Assembly (NCBI GenBank): GCA_040387555.1
Contig: JAZKDO010000003.1
Span: forward strand, 1,116,001 to 1,180,000
Source of the DNA: UBA4416 sp040387555
GTDB taxonomy: Bacteria > Bacteroidota > Bacteroidia > B-17B0 > Aurantibacillaceae
Length of the DNA: 64,000 bases
Reading direction: 5' to 3'
Part shown: in pieces, positions 34,935 through 44,539 of the stretch
Layout of the letters: the number at the start of each line of letters is the position of its first letter
Position numbering within the stretch: the stretch's first letter is position 1
Made by a program: the position numbers and the translations under genes
Notes under the pieces: generated by a model
What the model was told of the DNA's origin: nothing
What the model saw: the letters and a program-made list of their open reading frames with translations, nothing else
Databases searched by the model: none

Positions 34935-37625
34935 ATGAAAAAACTACTACTACTTTTTGGCTGTTTATCAATATCTACAGCTAATGCACAGAATGGGTTT
35001 ACCCCAGTTAATTCCAGTATTGCTATTACCAGTGTAATTAAAGTCGAAACTTCCTTATTAGTTGATAATAGTGGTAATAAATGGATAGGTTTTAAAGCAG
35101 CCGGAATATCTGGTAATGTTGGGTTAGCAAAATTTGATAATTTTAACTGGACTTATTACAGTAAGTTTTCCTCTCCTGCATTACCTTCTAATGGCATTAC
35201 AGCTTTAGCAAAAGATAATAGTGGTAATATATGGATTGGTACTGATTCGGGTTTAGTTAAATTTGATGGAACTGCATTTACAACTTTCAATACAAGCAAT
35301 GGTTTACCTGCCAAATTAGTGAAATGCATTGATGTCATAGGAAATCAGGTTTATATTGGTACTGCAGCCGGTTTAAGTCGATTTGACGGAGTTAGTTTTT
35401 ATAATTATAATATGGCAAACAGTAAACTTCCATACAATAATATAACTGCTATTAAGTCTGAAAGTTCTTCTGTAATTTGGCTAGGAGGAAATGATCGATT
35501 GGTACAATTTAATATTAATACATCTACCAATATCTCCTCTTATACTGATCATATTATTTCGCCAAGTACAGGTACTATTAACTGCATTCATGTTGATTCT
35601 CAAAATGCAAAATGGTTGGGTACAACAAATGTTGGAGTTTTAACCTTCAATGGTTCTGCGTTTGTTAATGCTAATTCGCAGTATTTGATTTATGGCGGTG
35701 TAATTCCAAATAAAGTAATGGATATTACTGAAGGTTTAAATAACGGGGTTATGTTTAAGATGGCTTATACTAAAACATCTTCAAGTTCAAATGGATTAAT
35801 TGAATTAGCTCCGAATGAAAATGTATTTCAGTATTACACTACAGGAACGGTTACTACTATGGGAGATTTTATAGAAAAAGACGGTAATAATATAGTTATT
35901 TCTCAGGCGTCACAAGCTTACCCAAAAATGTATTACGTTTTCGATAAAACAAATTATATTTCCACATTAGGAGAAGTTAATGCGAACAATTTTAAATCAT
36001 TAGATATTAACAATGTTAGAGCGGGAATAGCAAATAGGGGAGATATGCACTGGAATGTGGGCGGTGACGGAAATCCATTATACGAAGTACCAAAGGGAAG
36101 TGGCAAACATTCTAATTTTGCTTCGGCACTATGGGTTGCTGGTTTAGATAATGGAAATCAATTGCACGGTGCTGCGCAAACATACCGGCAAGGAGGCGTG
36201 GATTTTTGGCCAGGCCCATTAGATACAATTGCCGCAACTATTGACACTGCAACCTCTAAAAATTATGATAAAATATGGAAGGTGAGCTATACAGATATCA
36301 ATACATTTATTAATGCTTATAATTCCGGGAGCGTTGTTGCAACCCCGGATATGTTAACCTGGCCTGCACATGGTATTGGTTCTAATTCAAGGAATTTAGC
36401 TCCATTTGTGGATCATAATGGAGATGGGTTGTATAATCCTAATGATGGAGATTATCCTAAGATTAAAGGGGATCAAACTTTATACTTTATTTTCAATGAT
36501 AAATTAGCTGCGCATAGCACTTCATTTACCCCCATGGGAATTGAAGTTCATGGTATGGCTTATTCTTATGGCTGTCCTACTGTTGTTAGCGGAAAACCGG
36601 AATTATCATATACCACTTTTTATGATTACAAAATCATCAACCGTTCCTCTTTGAATTACCATGATGTATATATAAGCATGCTGAGCGATGTGGATGTTGG
36701 ATATTATGGTGATGATTACATAGGATCTGATATTGGTGATAATTATGGGTATGCTTATAATGCGGATGCAAATGATGAAACGACTGGAGGTGTAACAGGA
36801 TACGGAGCCTATATACCGGCACAAGGTTTTAATATTGTCAAAGGACCGATTGCAAATATTAACGATGGCATTGATAACAACAACAACGGCATAACTGATG
36901 AACCAGGCGAAGATTGTAAATTGAATAAATTAACTTATTTCAATAATGCATTTCCTGGTTTCCCTGTTCAAACCCTTGATCCTGTTAACGGACAGGAATA
37001 TTACAATTACATGACGGGCTATTGGAAAGATGGAACAGCGTTTACCTGTGGTGGCAACGGTTATGGAGGAACTATACCAACCAGTTACGTTTATACTGCC
37101 GATACTTATACTAATGGCGTATGTGGCGCAACACCCTGGTATGAATCAGCAGTGCCCGGCGACCGAAGAATGATTTTAAGTTCAGGCCCTTTTAATTTAA
37201 ATGCAGGACAGATGCAGGAAGTGGAATACGCTTTTGTGACTTCTTTTGATAGTTCAACAGTTGGAGGAATGGCAGCCTTACCTAAATTAAAATCAGATAT
37301 TCAAAAAATAAATACATTTTATAACCAGGTGAATAAACCAACTTGTCTGCAAAGTTTAATAACAGGTATTACTGAAGTGCCTCAACAAACCGATTTTGTG
37401 GTTTATCCGAACCCGGCTAAATCTATGATTAGCATTGCATCGACTATTATAGGAAGTGTAAAAATCAACTACGAGATTGTGGATGTATTAGGAAAAAAAG
37501 TTCTGGCAAACGAAAATAACTCAGGTAAATTTTCCATCAACATCAATGACCTAAATTCTGGTATTTATTTTTTAAGATTACAGGTAAATAATAGTGTAGT
37601 GGTTAAAAAGTTTGTGAAGGAATAA
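34935..37625 (+). CDS. T9SS-secreted propeller protein, copy A
   Basis: 896 residues: signal peptide (1-18, ending ANAQ), a beta-propeller region (about 20-260) made of repeats like NIWIGTDSGLVKFDG and VYIGTAAGLSRFDG (two-component-regulator-propeller type), a long middle domain, and a C-terminal T9SS sorting domain (about 820-896) with VYPNPAKS and IYFLRLQVNNSVVVKKFVKE. The middle has a Ca-binding-like Asp/Asn segment (DHNGDGLYNPNDGDYPKIKG) and DGIDNNNNGITDE. Such cargo crosses the outer membrane through T9SS and stays on the surface or is released. Function unknown. A paralogue follows directly. Confidence 0.9.
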   Translation: MKKLLLLFGCLSISTANAQNGFTPVNSSIAITSVIKVETSLLVDNSGNKWIGFKAAGISGNVGLAKFDNFNWTYYSKFSSPALPSNGITALAKDNSGNIWIGTDSGLVKFDGTAFTTFNTSNGLPAKLVKCIDVIGNQVYIGTAAGLSRFDGVSFYNYNMANSKLPYNNITAIKSESSSVIWLGGNDRLVQFNINTSTNISSYTDHIISPSTGTINCIHVDSQNAKWLGTTNVGVLTFNGSAFVNANSQYLIYGGVIPNKVMDITEGLNNGVMFKMAYTKTSSSSNGLIELAPNENVFQYYTTGTVTTMGDFIEKDGNNIVISQASQAYPKMYYVFDKTNYISTLGEVNANNFKSLDINNVRAGIANRGDMHWNVGGDGNPLYEVPKGSGKHSNFASALWVAGLDNGNQLHGAAQTYRQGGVDFWPGPLDTIAATIDTATSKNYDKIWKVSYTDINTFINAYNSGSVVATPDMLTWPAHGIGSNSRNLAPFVDHNGDGLYNPNDGDYPKIKGDQTLYFIFNDKLAAHSTSFTPMGIEVHGMAYSYGCPTVVSGKPELSYTTFYDYKIINRSSLNYHDVYISMLSDVDVGYYGDDYIGSDIGDNYGYAYNADANDETTGGVTGYGAYIPAQGFNIVKGPIANINDGIDNNNNGITDEPGEDCKLNKLTYFNNAFPGFPVQTLDPVNGQEYYNYMTGYWKDGTAFTCGGNGYGGTIPTSYVYTADTYTNGVCGATPWYESAVPGDRRMILSSGPFNLNAGQMQEVEYAFVTSFDSSTVGGMAALPKLKSDIQKINTFYNQVNKPTCLQSLITGITEVPQQTDFVVYPNPAKSMISIASTIIGSVKINYEIVDVLGKKVLANENNSGKFSININDLNSGIYFLRLQVNNSVVVKKFVKE

Positions 37626-37646
37626 GCAAGTGTGGTTTTTTTAATT

Positions 37647-37677
37647 AATCCTCTTTCAATTAATTTGAAAGAGGATT
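37647..37677 (+). terminator. Terminator after propeller protein A
   Basis: AATCCTCTTTCA and TGAAAGAGGATT make a perfect 12-bp stem around a 7-nt loop, followed by TTTTTGTTTT. Confidence 0.92.
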
Positions 37678-37814
37678 TTTTGTTTTAAAGTCGTTTACTA
37701 AAAAATCAGTTTTCAGGTTATGGTCGACAGTTATCGGGAAAAAGCTATCACTTGCTAAAGATTCAGATTAATGCGGGATTATGTCGTTAAATTTAAATTA
37801 CTAAAACAATTTTT

Positions 37815-40529
37815 ATGAAAAAAATACTCCTATTATTAGCTTGCTTCTCACTGTTTGCTGCTAATGCCCAAAATGGATTTACAACTTACACAACTAATCT
37901 AAGTATTACAGGCAATGCAAAAACTCAAACTGCATTCTTATTGGATAATAATTCAAATAAATGGATAGGGTATAGAACTATAACAAGTGGAACAAATATT
38001 GCGAATGCTGGTTTGGTGAAGTATGATAATACGAACTGGACTTTATATAATAATACGTCTATACCTGCTTTCCCATCAAATTATGTGACATCATTAGCAA
38101 AAGATAATAGTGGTAATATCTGGATTGGTTGTGATTCTGGATTAGTTAAATTTGACGGCTCAGTTTTTACTACTTATAGCACTAATCATGGTTTGCCTGC
38201 AAAATTGGTAAATTGTGTAGAGGTTATTGGTAATCAGGTTTACGTTGGCACAAATAGTGGACTTTCCAGGTTTGACGGTATAAACTTTACTAATTATAAT
38301 GTAAGTTCGGGTACTCTGCCCGATAATGTCATACTAAGTATTAAGGCAGAATCTTCCAATTTGTTATGGCTCGGAGGAAATTCAAGACTTATAGAATTTA
38401 ATATAAATGGAACTTTTACAAGCACTAGTTATGTTAACCATTCATTATCCGCATTCAAAGTTAATTGTATTTACATCGACTCTCAAAATGAAAAATGGTT
38501 AGGAACAACACAAAAAGGGATTCTAAAGTATAATGGTTCTGTTTTTCAAAATGCTAGTGATTTGTATGAAATTTTTGGTTCAAGAATACCAATTAATGTA
38601 TTTGATTTAATGAGTGGCCCGCATAATGGAGTTACTTTTGTACATCAAAATGGATCTGGTTCAAGTTCCTATAGTGGATTAACAGAGCTGTCTCCGGATG
38701 GAATGGTTTATCAATATTTTTATCCGGTTTCGAATTATCCGCTTGGAAAATTTTTAGAGAAAGAGGGAAGTAATATTTTGATACTCGATGGGCAAGGTCA
38801 GAAGATATATCAAAGCTTAAATTCACAAAATAACGTTTCGCCACTTGGAGCAGTAAATGTCCATAATTTTAAAACGCTTGATATTAATCAGGTGAAGGCA
38901 GGTATGAGCAATCGAAGCGATATGCACTGGGATATTGGTGGAACTCAAAACCCTGCATATGAAGTTCCCAAAGGAAGTGGTGCTAATTCCAGCATTGCTT
39001 CTGCCTTATGGATTGGCGGACTGGATGCAGGAAATCAGTTACATGGTGGAGCCCAAACCTACCGCCAAAATGGCGTTGATTTTTGGCCTGGTCCATTGGA
39101 TACAATAAACGCAACTATTGATACAGCAACTTCTAAAAGCTATGATAAGATCTGGAAGGTAAGTTATACAGATATAAATACATTTATTAATGCTTACAAT
39201 TCGGGCAGTGTAATTGCAACCCCTGATATGTTAACATGGCCGGCTCACGGTGCGGGCAATAATTCTCGAAACCTGGCGCCTTTTGTCGACTTTAACGGTG
39301 ATGGCTTATACAATCCGAATGACGGCGATTATCCAAAAATTAAGGGAGACCAAACTTTATACTTTATTTACAATGATAAATTGGCCGCACACAGTACTTC
39401 TTTTACGCCTATGGGCATTGAGGTTCAGGGGATGGCCTACGCTTATGGTTGTCCTGACGCGGTAAACGGCCGCAATGAATTAGCCTATACCACTTTTTAT
39501 GATTACAAGATCATCAATCGTTCTTCAATGAACTATCATGATGTATATGTGAGTATGTTTAGTGATGTTGATTTAGGTTATTATGGGGATGATTATATAG
39601 GAAGCAACGTTGCTGATAATTACGGCTATGCATATAATGGAGATGCTTTTGATGACACAGCGGGTGGCTCTGTTGGATACGGTAGTCATATTCCGGCCCA
39701 GGGTTTTAATATTGTCAAAGGTCCTGTTGCAAATGTAAATGACGGCATTGATAATAATAACAATGGAATAGTTGATGAAACCGGAGAAGATTGTAAACTG
39801 AATAAGCTGACATATTTTCTTAATGAATTTGCTGGAATGGGATCAATGCATCCGCAGATTGATCCAAGAAATAGTAATGAATACTATAATTATATGACTG
39901 GATTTTGGAGAGATGGAAATCCTTTTACCTGCGGTGGTAATGGATACGGAGGTACAGTGCCATCGGGTTGGATGTACCCGGGAGATCCAAATAATAACGG
40001 AGTAAGCACAGATCCGTCAAATACTTGTGGATATTGGAAAGAAACAGGAGTTGCAGGTGATAGAAGAATGATTCTTGGTTCTGGTCCATTTACTTTAAAT
40101 GCAGGGCAAATGCAGGAAGTAGAATATGCTTTTGTTACTTCATTTGACAGTTCTTCAAGCACAAACTCAAGGTTATTATCTGTTGCTAAATTAAAAACAG
40201 ATATTCAAAAAATTAATACATTTTATAATCAAATGAATAAACCTAACTGTTTACAAACCATTGATGTTGGCATGAGAGAGGTGATAAAGCAAAATGACTT
40301 TTCATTTTATCCAAACCCTGCTAAATCTTTGCTGTATGTAGCGGCAAACATTGAAGGTATTAGTAAAATCCAATATGTAGTAGTTGATGTATTAGGTAAA
40401 CAAGTTTTATCAGGCGATAATAACTCAGGTAAATTTTCAATCAATATCAATGACCTAAATTCTGGTATTTATTTTTTAAGATTACTCGTTAATAATAGTG
40501 TAGTGGTTAAAAAGTTTGTGAGGGAATAG
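37815..40529 (+). CDS. T9SS-secreted propeller protein, copy B
   Basis: 904 residues with the same order as copy A: signal peptide ending ANAQ, propeller repeats (NIWIGCDSGLVKFDG, VYVGTNSGLSRFDG), middle domain with DFNGDGLYNPNDGDYPKIKG and DGIDNNNNGIVDE, and a T9SS sorting domain ending NNSVVVKKFVRE. Similarity is highest in the middle domain and the final 35 residues, and lower in the propeller and just before the sorting domain. The pair arose by tandem duplication; each has its own terminator. A role in surface binding is inferred from architecture only. Confidence 0.9.
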   Translation: MKKILLLLACFSLFAANAQNGFTTYTTNLSITGNAKTQTAFLLDNNSNKWIGYRTITSGTNIANAGLVKYDNTNWTLYNNTSIPAFPSNYVTSLAKDNSGNIWIGCDSGLVKFDGSVFTTYSTNHGLPAKLVNCVEVIGNQVYVGTNSGLSRFDGINFTNYNVSSGTLPDNVILSIKAESSNLLWLGGNSRLIEFNINGTFTSTSYVNHSLSAFKVNCIYIDSQNEKWLGTTQKGILKYNGSVFQNASDLYEIFGSRIPINVFDLMSGPHNGVTFVHQNGSGSSSYSGLTELSPDGMVYQYFYPVSNYPLGKFLEKEGSNILILDGQGQKIYQSLNSQNNVSPLGAVNVHNFKTLDINQVKAGMSNRSDMHWDIGGTQNPAYEVPKGSGANSSIASALWIGGLDAGNQLHGGAQTYRQNGVDFWPGPLDTINATIDTATSKSYDKIWKVSYTDINTFINAYNSGSVIATPDMLTWPAHGAGNNSRNLAPFVDFNGDGLYNPNDGDYPKIKGDQTLYFIYNDKLAAHSTSFTPMGIEVQGMAYAYGCPDAVNGRNELAYTTFYDYKIINRSSMNYHDVYVSMFSDVDLGYYGDDYIGSNVADNYGYAYNGDAFDDTAGGSVGYGSHIPAQGFNIVKGPVANVNDGIDNNNNGIVDETGEDCKLNKLTYFLNEFAGMGSMHPQIDPRNSNEYYNYMTGFWRDGNPFTCGGNGYGGTVPSGWMYPGDPNNNGVSTDPSNTCGYWKETGVAGDRRMILGSGPFTLNAGQMQEVEYAFVTSFDSSSSTNSRLLSVAKLKTDIQKINTFYNQMNKPNCLQTIDVGMREVIKQNDFSFYPNPAKSLLYVAANIEGISKIQYVVVDVLGKQVLSGDNNSGKFSININDLNSGIYFLRLLVNNSVVVKKFVRE

Positions 40530-40557
40530 AAATTATTCATAAAAAGTTAAAATAATT

Positions 40558-40586
40558 AAACCTGTTCATAGATTTGGACAGGTTTT
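40558..40586 (+). terminator. Terminator after propeller protein B
   Basis: AAACCTGT and ACAGGTTT form an 8-bp stem with a longer loop, followed by TATTGTTT. Confidence 0.8.
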
Positions 40587-40649
40587 ATTGTTTGAATTAG
40601 GCGGTTTGAGGCCGTTTTTCTATCTTTACCGGATATAAATTTTTACCTC

Positions 40650-41885
40650 ATGATCGCAGAAATGAACTTATCAGCCAAAGCACAACAGTTAGTAGATTTA
40701 GAAGACAAACACGGAGCGCATAATTATCATCCTGTTCCTGTTGTAATTGAAAAAGGCCTTGGTGTTCACGTCTGGGATGTGGATGGTAAACAGTATTATG
40801 ATTTTTTATCAGCTTATAGCGCTGTTAACCAGGGACATTGTCATCCAAAAATTACTCAAACTCTTATTGAGCAATCTCAAAAACTGACATTAACTTCAAG
40901 AGCGTTTTACAATAATGTATTAGGTGAATATGAAAAATACATGACTGGCATCTTTGGTTATGATAAGCTTTTGCCAATGAATACAGGAGCAGAGGGAGTT
41001 GAAACTGCTTTGAAACTAGCCCGTAAATGGGGTTATGAGAAAAAAGGAGTGACCGAGAATGACGCAAAAATCATTGTGTGTGAAGGAAATTTTCATGGAA
41101 GAACTATATCTATTGTTTCTGCAAGTACAGATCCGGAAGCACGCAAAAATTACGGGCCTTTTACTCCCGGTTTTGTAACTATTCCTTACGATAATGTTTC
41201 TGCTTTATCGCAAGCATTGCAGGATACTAATGTGGTTGGTTTTTTAGTAGAACCAATTCAAGGTGAGGCGGGCGTTTATGTTCCTCAGGATGGGTATATC
41301 AAAACCTGTTACGAAATGTGCAAAGCCGCTAACGTATTATTTATTGCTGATGAAGTTCAAACCGGAATAGCGCGAACAGGTAAATTATTAGCCTGTGACC
41401 ATGAAGGTGTAAAACCGGATGTGTTGATTTTAGGTAAAGCCTTATCCGGTGGGATGTATCCCGTATCGGCAGTTTTTGCTAATGATGAAGTGATGATGTG
41501 TGTTAAGCCTGGCCAACATGGTTCTACTTACGGAGGAAATCCATTAGGTTGTAAAATTGCGATGACGGCTATGCAGGTAGTGTTTGATGAAAAATTAGCT
41601 GAGAACTCAGAAGTTTTAGGTGAATTATTACGAAAAGAATTAAAAGCTATAAAATCTGACCGAATTACGCATGTAAGAGGAAAAGGATTGTTGAATGCGA
41701 TCATCATAAAAGAACAGGATGGAATTTCTGCATGGGAAGTATGTTTGAAATTAGCAGAGAACGGCTTATTGGCAAAACCAACTCATGGTGATATAATTCG
41801 TTTTGCGCCGCCTTTAGTCATTACTAAAGAACAAATTTTAGATTGCGTTTCAATCATTAAAAAGACGATGGAATCCTTTAATTAA
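40650..41885 (+). CDS. rocD: Ornithine aminotransferase
   Basis: 411 residues, a class III PLP aminotransferase. It has the ornithine aminotransferase opening YHPVPVVIEKGLGVHVWDVDGKQYYDFLSAYSAVNQGHCHP, the substrate loop PMNTGAEGVETALKLARKWGY, FIADEVQTGIARTGK and the PLP lysine K263 in LILGKALSGGMYP. It converts ornithine and 2-oxoglutarate to glutamate semialdehyde and glutamate in arginine breakdown or proline formation. A -7-like TATCTTTA at 40621-40628 precedes it. A start at the second Met (40662) is possible. The stop overlaps the convergent downstream gene by 4 bp. Confidence 0.94.
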   Translation: MIAEMNLSAKAQQLVDLEDKHGAHNYHPVPVVIEKGLGVHVWDVDGKQYYDFLSAYSAVNQGHCHPKITQTLIEQSQKLTLTSRAFYNNVLGEYEKYMTGIFGYDKLLPMNTGAEGVETALKLARKWGYEKKGVTENDAKIIVCEGNFHGRTISIVSASTDPEARKNYGPFTPGFVTIPYDNVSALSQALQDTNVVGFLVEPIQGEAGVYVPQDGYIKTCYEMCKAANVLFIADEVQTGIARTGKLLACDHEGVKPDVLILGKALSGGMYPVSAVFANDEVMMCVKPGQHGSTYGGNPLGCKIAMTAMQVVFDEKLAENSEVLGELLRKELKAIKSDRITHVRGKGLLNAIIIKEQDGISAWEVCLKLAENGLLAKPTHGDIIRFAPPLVITKEQILDCVSIIKKTMESFN

Positions 41886-42904
41886 AATTTTGCTTTCTTT
41901 TTTATGAGACTTGCAGGGTAATTTTTTTCGGGAATCTTTCCTTCAAAAATATCACCATAAAATTTCTTCATAAAAGGTTTTGCTGTTAATACCGGACGCA
42001 TCACATAATAGTTATGTTCCCTGTTTAATACATTCGAAAAATTAATATAGTCGGCCTTTTCGCAAAAAGGCAGTTTTGCTTTTTCCCCCAATTGATGATC
42101 TCCAAAAAGAACACTCGCACCCCTCAAAGTTTTGTCTTTATTATTAATCGTTATATATATGTGATCAGCAAACGTAAGTTTATCGAGCCATGCTTTATGA
42201 TTTGTCTGGTTAACACAGGCCGCGTTCATAATCACTGAATTTACCAATGAGGGCTTTATGGAGTTGAACGCATCGTTTTTTAAATTATGCATCAACAACA
42301 AGTTTCCCATACTATGAAAAAATAAAGTAACGGTTTTAAATTTATCACCCTCCTTAGTTTTATAGGTTTGAAAATCTTTTAAAAACTCTGCATATCTTTT
42401 AGCAACGTCAGGAGCCAAAGAGCTGGTTACTTTAATATTTTTTCCCATAGGCATGTATGGCCGGCCGGTGGGCCAATCAAAAAAAATGACATCAACCGGA
42501 TAGTTTCTAATTAACTTGGCTCCTCTATCAACACCGGATGTAAAGGTTCTTCCAAGGCCTTCTACAAAAACCACCAAATCATTAAACGATGATTTCAAAT
42601 CCATTAATTCTGATAAAGAGGTATGAGGCACAGCTATCCAATTATTGCCATTAAAGTATACTGCTAAATATTTCAGGGTGCCGGTCGTATCATATTCAAA
42701 ATCCACAAATTCATGTTTTGATTCATTATAATTTCTTGTAGTAACAACCAATAAGCATGTGTCATTTTTAACTGGAATGTAAGTTTTGTTTAAACAGATA
42801 TTATCCCAGCAACAGGAAGGTAATTGACCTTTTATGCTATTGTTTTTCTGTGAAAAAACGTGGAAGGAAAACAAGGCGAAAAATGCCAGGATGAAAAATT
42901 TCAT
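41882..42904 (-). CDS. Exported alpha/beta-hydrolase-like protein
   Basis: 340 residues: signal peptide (1-18, ending HVFSQ) and an alpha/beta-hydrolase pattern with VTLFFHSMGNLLLMHNLK as the nucleophile elbow (H-S-M-G-N, like DUF900 lipase-type proteins). An upstream strand-loop DVIFFDWPTGRPYMPMG fits the same family. The substrate is unknown. It overlaps rocD tail to tail by 4 bp. Confidence 0.72.
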   Translation of the reverse strand: MKFFILAFFALFSFHVFSQKNNSIKGQLPSCCWDNICLNKTYIPVKNDTCLLVVTTRNYNESKHEFVDFEYDTTGTLKYLAVYFNGNNWIAVPHTSLSELMDLKSSFNDLVVFVEGLGRTFTSGVDRGAKLIRNYPVDVIFFDWPTGRPYMPMGKNIKVTSSLAPDVAKRYAEFLKDFQTYKTKEGDKFKTVTLFFHSMGNLLLMHNLKNDAFNSIKPSLVNSVIMNAACVNQTNHKAWLDKLTFADHIYITINNKDKTLRGASVLFGDHQLGEKAKLPFCEKADYINFSNVLNREHNYYVMRPVLTAKPFMKKFYGDIFEGKIPEKNYPASLIKKKAKF

Positions 42905-42985
42905 AAAAATATAATTAGTACTTATTTAAGCTTAAAGGTAATTAAGAAAATTATATTAATTTAGTTATATATAAAACCTTGCAAC

Positions 42986-44092
42986 ATGTCAAACGAGTTT
43001 AGTGAAAAAACAGCCGAAACAGGAAATTTTATAAAATGTAAGGACTGCGGTGGTAATTTAAAATACCTTGTAGGAACACCCTATTTAAATTGCGAATATT
43101 GCGGTGCCAAAAACGAGATAGAGGCTCAACAAACTCAAATTACTGAAAACGATTTCGAAGAGTTTTTAAATGAAAAAGCACACCTGGAAGATAAGCAGGA
43201 GATCAGCACTGTAAAATGCACAAACTGTGCAGCTTCAACAACGCTAAAACCAAATATTACTTCTTGTAACTGCCCATATTGCGATACACCATTGGTAATT
43301 CAAAATGCATCCACTTCAACAATTATTAAACCGGCATACGTGTTACCTTTTAAAATAGACCGTAAAAAATCAACTGAATTATTTATTTCCTGGGCGGGCC
43401 GGTTATGGTTTGCCCCTAATAAAATTAAGGATTACGCGCAGCATTCCGCAGAAAAACTAAGTGGTATTTATATGCCTTACTGGACTTACGATGCCAATAC
43501 CCAAAGTAGCTATACCGGAATGCGTGGCGTTTATTATTATGTAACTGTTTCTTCTACTAATAGTGACGGAAAAACAGTCAGCCGCCAGGAACGAAGAACT
43601 AACTGGACACCCACCTCCGGCAATGTGAGCAATGTATTTGATGATGTATTGATAGTAGCTTCCAAATCATTACCTGAAAACCTGGCAAATGAATTGGAGC
43701 CATGGGATCTCCCCGATTTAGCGGCTTATAATGATAAGTATTTAAGTGGATTTGTTACCGAGAGTTATCAGGTTAATCTCAAAGAAGGATTTGATAAAGC
43801 AAAAGATCGAATGCAGGGAACGATCAGGGATTCTGTAAATTCTGATATAGGAGGAGATGAACAACAAATTACTTCTTTGAGTACCGATTATAATGATATT
43901 AAATTCAAACACATTTTATTGCCTGTTTGGTTAAGTTCTTACCGATACAAGGATAAAGTTTATCGGTTTTTAGTGAATGCCAGAACGGGAGAGGTGCAAG
44001 GGGAAAGGCCTTATTCAGCTGCGAAAATTGCTGCTTTGGTAATTACGGTTTTAGCTGTGATTGGAGTGATTGTTTATTTCGCACAACAATAA
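42986..44092 (+). CDS. Zinc-ribbon protein with one C-terminal membrane helix
   Basis: 368 residues. Two zinc ribbons are seen: CKDCGG with CEYCGAKNE (about 18-42) and CTNCAAS with CPYCDTP (about 77-102). A long middle domain follows with PYWTYDANTQSSYTGMRGVYYY, HILLPVWLSSYRYKDKVYRFLVNARTGEVQGERPYS, and one membrane helix at the end (AALVITVLAVIGVIVYFAQ). Databases often label this family as a helicase-like or PriA-like zinc protein, but no ATPase motif is present. Function unknown; likely a membrane-tethered cytoplasmic protein. Confidence 0.8.
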   Translation: MSNEFSEKTAETGNFIKCKDCGGNLKYLVGTPYLNCEYCGAKNEIEAQQTQITENDFEEFLNEKAHLEDKQEISTVKCTNCAASTTLKPNITSCNCPYCDTPLVIQNASTSTIIKPAYVLPFKIDRKKSTELFISWAGRLWFAPNKIKDYAQHSAEKLSGIYMPYWTYDANTQSSYTGMRGVYYYVTVSSTNSDGKTVSRQERRTNWTPTSGNVSNVFDDVLIVASKSLPENLANELEPWDLPDLAAYNDKYLSGFVTESYQVNLKEGFDKAKDRMQGTIRDSVNSDIGGDEQQITSLSTDYNDIKFKHILLPVWLSSYRYKDKVYRFLVNARTGEVQGERPYSAAKIAALVITVLAVIGVIVYFAQQ

Positions 44093-44111
44093 TAATAGAT
44101 TTGTCGTTTTC

Positions 44112-44408
44112 TTATTTAGCCCTTTTAACTTTGGTTTCTTTATAACCAAGTTTTTTCATGCTGCGGCGCTTTTGTTTTTTAGCTGCTTTTAATTGTTTTC
44201 TTTGCTCCCGGGCATTTTGCGTGGCTAATGAACGGCTGGGCTTTGTCTTTTTTTTATCGAGATATGGATTGAAAGCTTCCCGGGGTTTGTGCTTCCTTTT
44301 TGATCTGCGCCACATTTCTTTTCGTTCAGGACTTTCATCAAACTGAGCTTTTAAAGGAATTGATCCCATCAGACTAAGAAATAAACATAATATGGTCAGC
44401 CTTTTCAT
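44112..44408 (-). CDS. Small, very basic exported protein
   Basis: 98 residues: signal peptide (1-21, ending LKAQ), then a chain dominated by Lys and Arg (for example RRSKRKHKPREAF and QRKQLKAAKKQKRRSMKKLG). No family recognised. Exported highly basic proteins may bind nucleic acid, lipopolysaccharide or envelope polymers; this is only a guess. Convergent with the zinc-ribbon gene. Confidence 0.65.
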   Translation of the reverse strand: MKRLTILCLFLSLMGSIPLKAQFDESPERKEMWRRSKRKHKPREAFNPYLDKKKTKPSRSLATQNAREQRKQLKAAKKQKRRSMKKLGYKETKVKRAK

Positions 44409-44487
44409 GAAACAAATAACGGATATATCTTAAAAAAGATACTTATATATCCTTAGAATTTACTAACATATGTTATCAATAATTGGG

Positions 44488-44519
44488 TTTTGCAGTTTGT
44501 GGCTTTTATAGTAAATTTG
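44488..44519 (+). promoter_or_regulatory. bioB promoter (-33 TTTTG, -7 TAAATTTG)
   Basis: TTTTG at 44488-44492 and TAAATTTG at 44512-44519, 19 bp apart, match the Bacteroidota consensus. The boxes lie downstream of an in-frame ATG at 44483, which therefore cannot be the start; the ATG at 44540 is 20 bp after the -7 box. Confidence 0.75.
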
Positions 44520-44539
44520 GGAAATTAGAACTATTTATA

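Noticed and set aside
42986..44092. Helicase (PriA-like) label for the zinc-ribbon protein
   Set aside because: Only cysteine motifs are shared; there is no Walker motif or helicase core.
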